Below are positions 61,732 to 64,000 of a DNA stretch of 64,000 nucleotides, piece after piece. Location of the stretch: NCBI GenBank assembly GCA_963806335.1, contig CAWDXO010000008.1, positions 463,651-527,650 of the forward strand. The letters run 5' to 3'. The notes under the pieces were generated by a model. It saw only the letters and a program-made list of their open reading frames with translations, searched no databases and was not told the origin of the DNA. The position numbers were made by a program, and so were the translations under genes. Position 1 is the first letter of the stretch. Each line of letters begins with the position of its first letter. The stretch comes from Palsa-504 sp963806335. GTDB lineage: Bacteria > Actinomycetota > Actinomycetes > Streptosporangiales > Streptosporangiaceae.

Positions 61732-63450
61732 TCAGGTGTGAATGTAGTCCCCTGGCCCGTTGCAAAGGACGGGGTATTTCCTGCTTCCGGTCGGCGGCGG
61801 GTCCACCAGCGGCCCGGAGTTCTCGGCTGACCAAGTCGCCCAGTCCTCCCACCAGGAGCCGTCATGTCGGCTCGCCTGCTTGCGCCATTCGTCCGCCGAC
61901 TCGGGATGGTTCTCTCCCACCAGGTACCAACCCTTTGCCCCCTTGAGGCCGGGCGGGTTGACGATGCCGGCAATATGGCCGCCGCTGCTCAGCACATAAC
62001 GGACCGGGCCGGACAGCAGCCTGGTCGTGGCGTAGGCAGACTTCCAGGGAACGATGTGGTCGTTCTCGGCGCCGACGATATACGTGGGCCGCTTGACATC
62101 ACTCAGCTTCACGACCTTGCCCCCGATCTCCAGCCGCTCCTGGGCGAGGCGGTTTTCCACGTAGAAATTCCGCAGGTAGAACGAGTGCATGGCTGCGGGC
62201 ATGCGCGTGCTGTCGGCATTCCAGGCCAGTATGTCCAAGACCGGGGGATCCTGACCCATCAGCCAGTCGGACACGACATAGCTGAAGATCAGGTCGTTGG
62301 CTCGCAGTATGTCGAAGGTCCCGGCCATGGTCTCCCCGGCGAGATGGCCCTCCTTGGTCATCTTCCGCTCGAGCCGCCTGACCGCTTCGGAGTCGGTGAA
62401 CGCCTCGAGAACACCGGGCTCGGAGTAGTCGAGGAGCGTATTGAGCAGGGTGAGATTGCCGATTCCATCCTTGCCGGTGGTGCTGAGATAGGCGTCGGTT
62501 ATCGCGGTGAGCGCCCCTCCCATGCACAATCCGACGATGTCCACGGTGTCCGCCTTGGTGATCTGCTGGATCACTTCCAGCGCCTGCCTGGGACCGTGGA
62601 TGAGATAGTCGTCCATCGTGACCCCGGACATGTCGGCCGGAGGGTTTCGGTAGCTGATCGCGAATACGGTCCGCTCGTGCTGGACCGCCCACTCGATGAA
62701 GCTTCGCCGCGGGGCGAGGTCCATGACGTAGTACTTGTTGATCCACGGCGGGCTGCAGAGCAGCGGGGCCGAGTGGACCTGCGGCGTCTGCGCCGAGTAT
62801 TGCAGCAGTTCCATCAGGTCGTTGCGGTAGACGACCTTGGCGGGCGTGGCCGCGAGGTTCTTTCCGATGGTGAATTTGCCGGTGTCAACCTGCCGAGGAC
62901 GGCCGTTGTTGTCGAGCAGATCCTCCATAAAGTTACGTGCGCCCTTAGCCAGGCTGGCGCCGCCGGTTTCGGCGGCGTATTTAAGCGCAGCGGGGTTGGT
63001 CAGCAAGAAATTGGTCGGGGCGAGTGCGTCCATCATCAGCCCGGTCAGCAGGCGTGCTTTCGTCTCCTGGATTCGCTCGAGCTCGGCCGCGGTGACCAGC
63101 TGGTCCACGAACTCGGCGAACGCCTGGTGGTACATCCGCAGCGAGTAGAAAGCAGGGTTCTCCGACCAGGTGCGGTCGGCGAAGCGGCGATCCTTCGGGT
63201 TGAGCGGCACGGGCGGCGTGGCCGCGGTTCCCATCCAGCTCGACAGCGCGACCGGGGGTATTTCCTCGAGGCGCAGCGTGTAGCGGAGCCATGCCTGGGT
63301 CACGGCGGCCGGGTTTTCCATCGCCCCGCGGAGTACCACGGCTAGCGACCGCCCCAGCCCGGCGACATCCGGGTCAGCGAGCAAGTCGATTTCGGGGGCC
63401 AGCACAGAGGCGGCGTTCTCGGCTTCCTCTCCCGGCGTCTCCATCGTCAT
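61732..63450 (-). CDS. phaC: Poly(3-hydroxyalkanoate) synthase
   Basis: 572 residues, class I/II PhaC. N-terminal alpha-helical domain (PKDRRFADRTWSENPAFYSL, LTNPAALKYAAETGGASLAK), then alpha/beta hydrolase core: APLLCSPPWINKYYVMDLAP, lipase-like box IVGLCMGGALTAITDAYLST with the catalytic Cys, PTYIVGAENDHIVPWKSAY (Asp) and SSGGHIAGIVNPPG (His). Full length. It polymerises 3-hydroxyacyl-CoA into storage polyester. Confidence 0.9.
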   Translation of the reverse strand: MTMETPGEEAENAASVLAPEIDLLADPDVAGLGRSLAVVLRGAMENPAAVTQAWLRYTLRLEEIPPVALSSWMGTAATPPVPLNPKDRRFADRTWSENPAFYSLRMYHQAFAEFVDQLVTAAELERIQETKARLLTGLMMDALAPTNFLLTNPAALKYAAETGGASLAKGARNFMEDLLDNNGRPRQVDTGKFTIGKNLAATPAKVVYRNDLMELLQYSAQTPQVHSAPLLCSPPWINKYYVMDLAPRRSFIEWAVQHERTVFAISYRNPPADMSGVTMDDYLIHGPRQALEVIQQITKADTVDIVGLCMGGALTAITDAYLSTTGKDGIGNLTLLNTLLDYSEPGVLEAFTDSEAVRRLERKMTKEGHLAGETMAGTFDILRANDLIFSYVVSDWLMGQDPPVLDILAWNADSTRMPAAMHSFYLRNFYVENRLAQERLEIGGKVVKLSDVKRPTYIVGAENDHIVPWKSAYATTRLLSGPVRYVLSSGGHIAGIVNPPGLKGAKGWYLVGENHPESADEWRKQASRHDGSWWEDWATWSAENSGPLVDPPPTGSRKYPVLCNGPGDYIHT

Positions 63451-63537
63451 GCCACTCCTGTAATTAGTACCCTGATTTTAATTAGTGCCCTGGGTTCCGA
63501 TGCGTGCCTGCCATGCGGACCATCGCCCTGCTGCTGC

Positions 63538-64000
63538 TCAGTCCCGGACTGCGCGCCAGACGAAAACCCCTTCGGGCGCCCGCACCCGCTCGGCTTGGCC
63601 GCGTACTTCCAGATAGGCGAGGTAGGCGAGAATCTCGGCCATGACGAAGTGCAGCTGCGCGCCTTTGAGGGGCTTCGGGTACAGCTCGCTCGCAAGCTCG
63701 GTCACCGTGCGGCGGCCGGACTCGATCGAGGCCAGCACCCGCCCCAGACGGCGGCGCTTGCCCTCGGCGATGCTCGCGGCGCGCGCCGCCCCGTCCGTGA
63801 AGGTTTCGCCATGCCCGGGCAGCACGAGCGCCGGCGCAAGCAGCTCGACCAGCCGCAATGATTCAAGATAAGAACCCATGGGATCACGCTCGAAGCCGCG
63901 CTCGAAGGTAACGGGCGGTGAGATCGACTTCAGCAGGTGATCACCTGAACACAGCAGGCGGTCCTCGGCCGACCAGATGCAGATGTGGCCTGGGGAGTGG
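63538..64000 (-). CDS. Metallo-beta-lactamase-fold hydrolase, C-terminal part
   Basis: The frame is open to the window edge. HSPGHICIWSAEDRLLCSGD-HLL supplies later metal ligands (HxPGH, GDH), ALVLPGHGETF the last His, and the end (RRLGRVLASIESGRRTVTEL, LHFVMAEILAYLAYLEVRGQ) is the winged-helix BLACT domain of the LACTB2/RNase-like or thioester hydrolase branch. The N-terminal part with HxHxDH is outside the window. Confidence 0.8.
   Translation of the reverse strand, partial: HSPGHICIWSAEDRLLCSGDHLLKSISPPVTFERGFERDPMGSYLESLRLVELLAPALVLPGHGETFTDGAARAASIAEGKRRRLGRVLASIESGRRTVTELASELYPKPLKGAQLHFVMAEILAYLAYLEVRGQAERVRAPEGVFVWRAVRD

Noticed and set aside
61864..63345. 493-codon plus-strand frame
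   Set aside because: Antisense to an intact PHA synthase with all catalytic residues.

Overview
The window is high-GC DNA of an actinomycete (Actinomycetota). The evidence is a WhiB7-type regulator, a TIGR03086 (mycothiol-linked fold) protein, DUF5999 and DUF3995 proteins, large LuxR/LAL regulators, a pSAM2-type integrative element (RepSA, FtsK-like, Xis, Int) and IclR-controlled catechol degradation genes. The genus cannot be told from the sequence.

Layout. 1-4.6 kb is mobile debris: ECF sigma and TIGR03086 genes, then fragments of VapC, an integrase, a MerR-DUF433/PIN-like toxin-antitoxin pair, a MobF relaxase, and an aminoglycoside phosphotransferase framed by IS21-like terminal repeats without a transposase. 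4.8-26.5 kb is chromosomal-looking but heavily rearranged. It holds a receiver-thioredoxin-reductase-like flavoprotein, an SDR, two large LuxR/LAL regulators plus at least three remnants of the family, a split ABC permease, an IS110 relic, WhiB7, a DHA2 MFS exporter, an MMPL protein without its membrane bundles, a lipase-type hydrolase, an MFS-LuxR chimera and a methyltransferase.

26.7-39.6 kb is a decayed actinomycete integrative element bounded by two copies of the 3' half of a tRNA-Arg(CCU) gene. It carries an IS701-type element with a MazF/PemK passenger. A GIY-YIG gene is split by a 4.2-kb cassette of two tyrosine recombinases, an HTH protein and GrpB. An FtsK/RepSA deletion junction follows, then intact xis-int. 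Two more tRNA-Arg/att remnants lie at 1.25 and 41.4 kb, so several elements have stacked at this type of site. Two IS110-family elements follow (39.7-43.3 kb), with their long non-coding ends on opposite sides of the recombinase gene.

43.4-64 kb is mainly aromatic and polyester metabolism: a FUSC-type aromatic exporter divergent from an IclR regulator, a CopG/PHB-depolymerase pair, a second IclR, and a collapsed meta-cleavage operon (truncated hydrolases, LigB dioxygenase, semialdehyde dehydrogenase) ending in an intact oxalocrotonate decarboxylase. A working-looking set follows (catechol 2,3-dioxygenase, hydratase, decarboxylase, ferredoxin), then a flavin-reductase/GntR fusion. A second hydratase-decarboxylase pair is followed by an alternative-oxidase-like gene, then a PHA synthase and a partial metallo-beta-lactamase-fold gene.

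About fifteen genes carry single-base frameshifts, many explained by one C or G missing from a short run. This may be sequencing error rather than decay. It does not explain the many in-gene truncation junctions.
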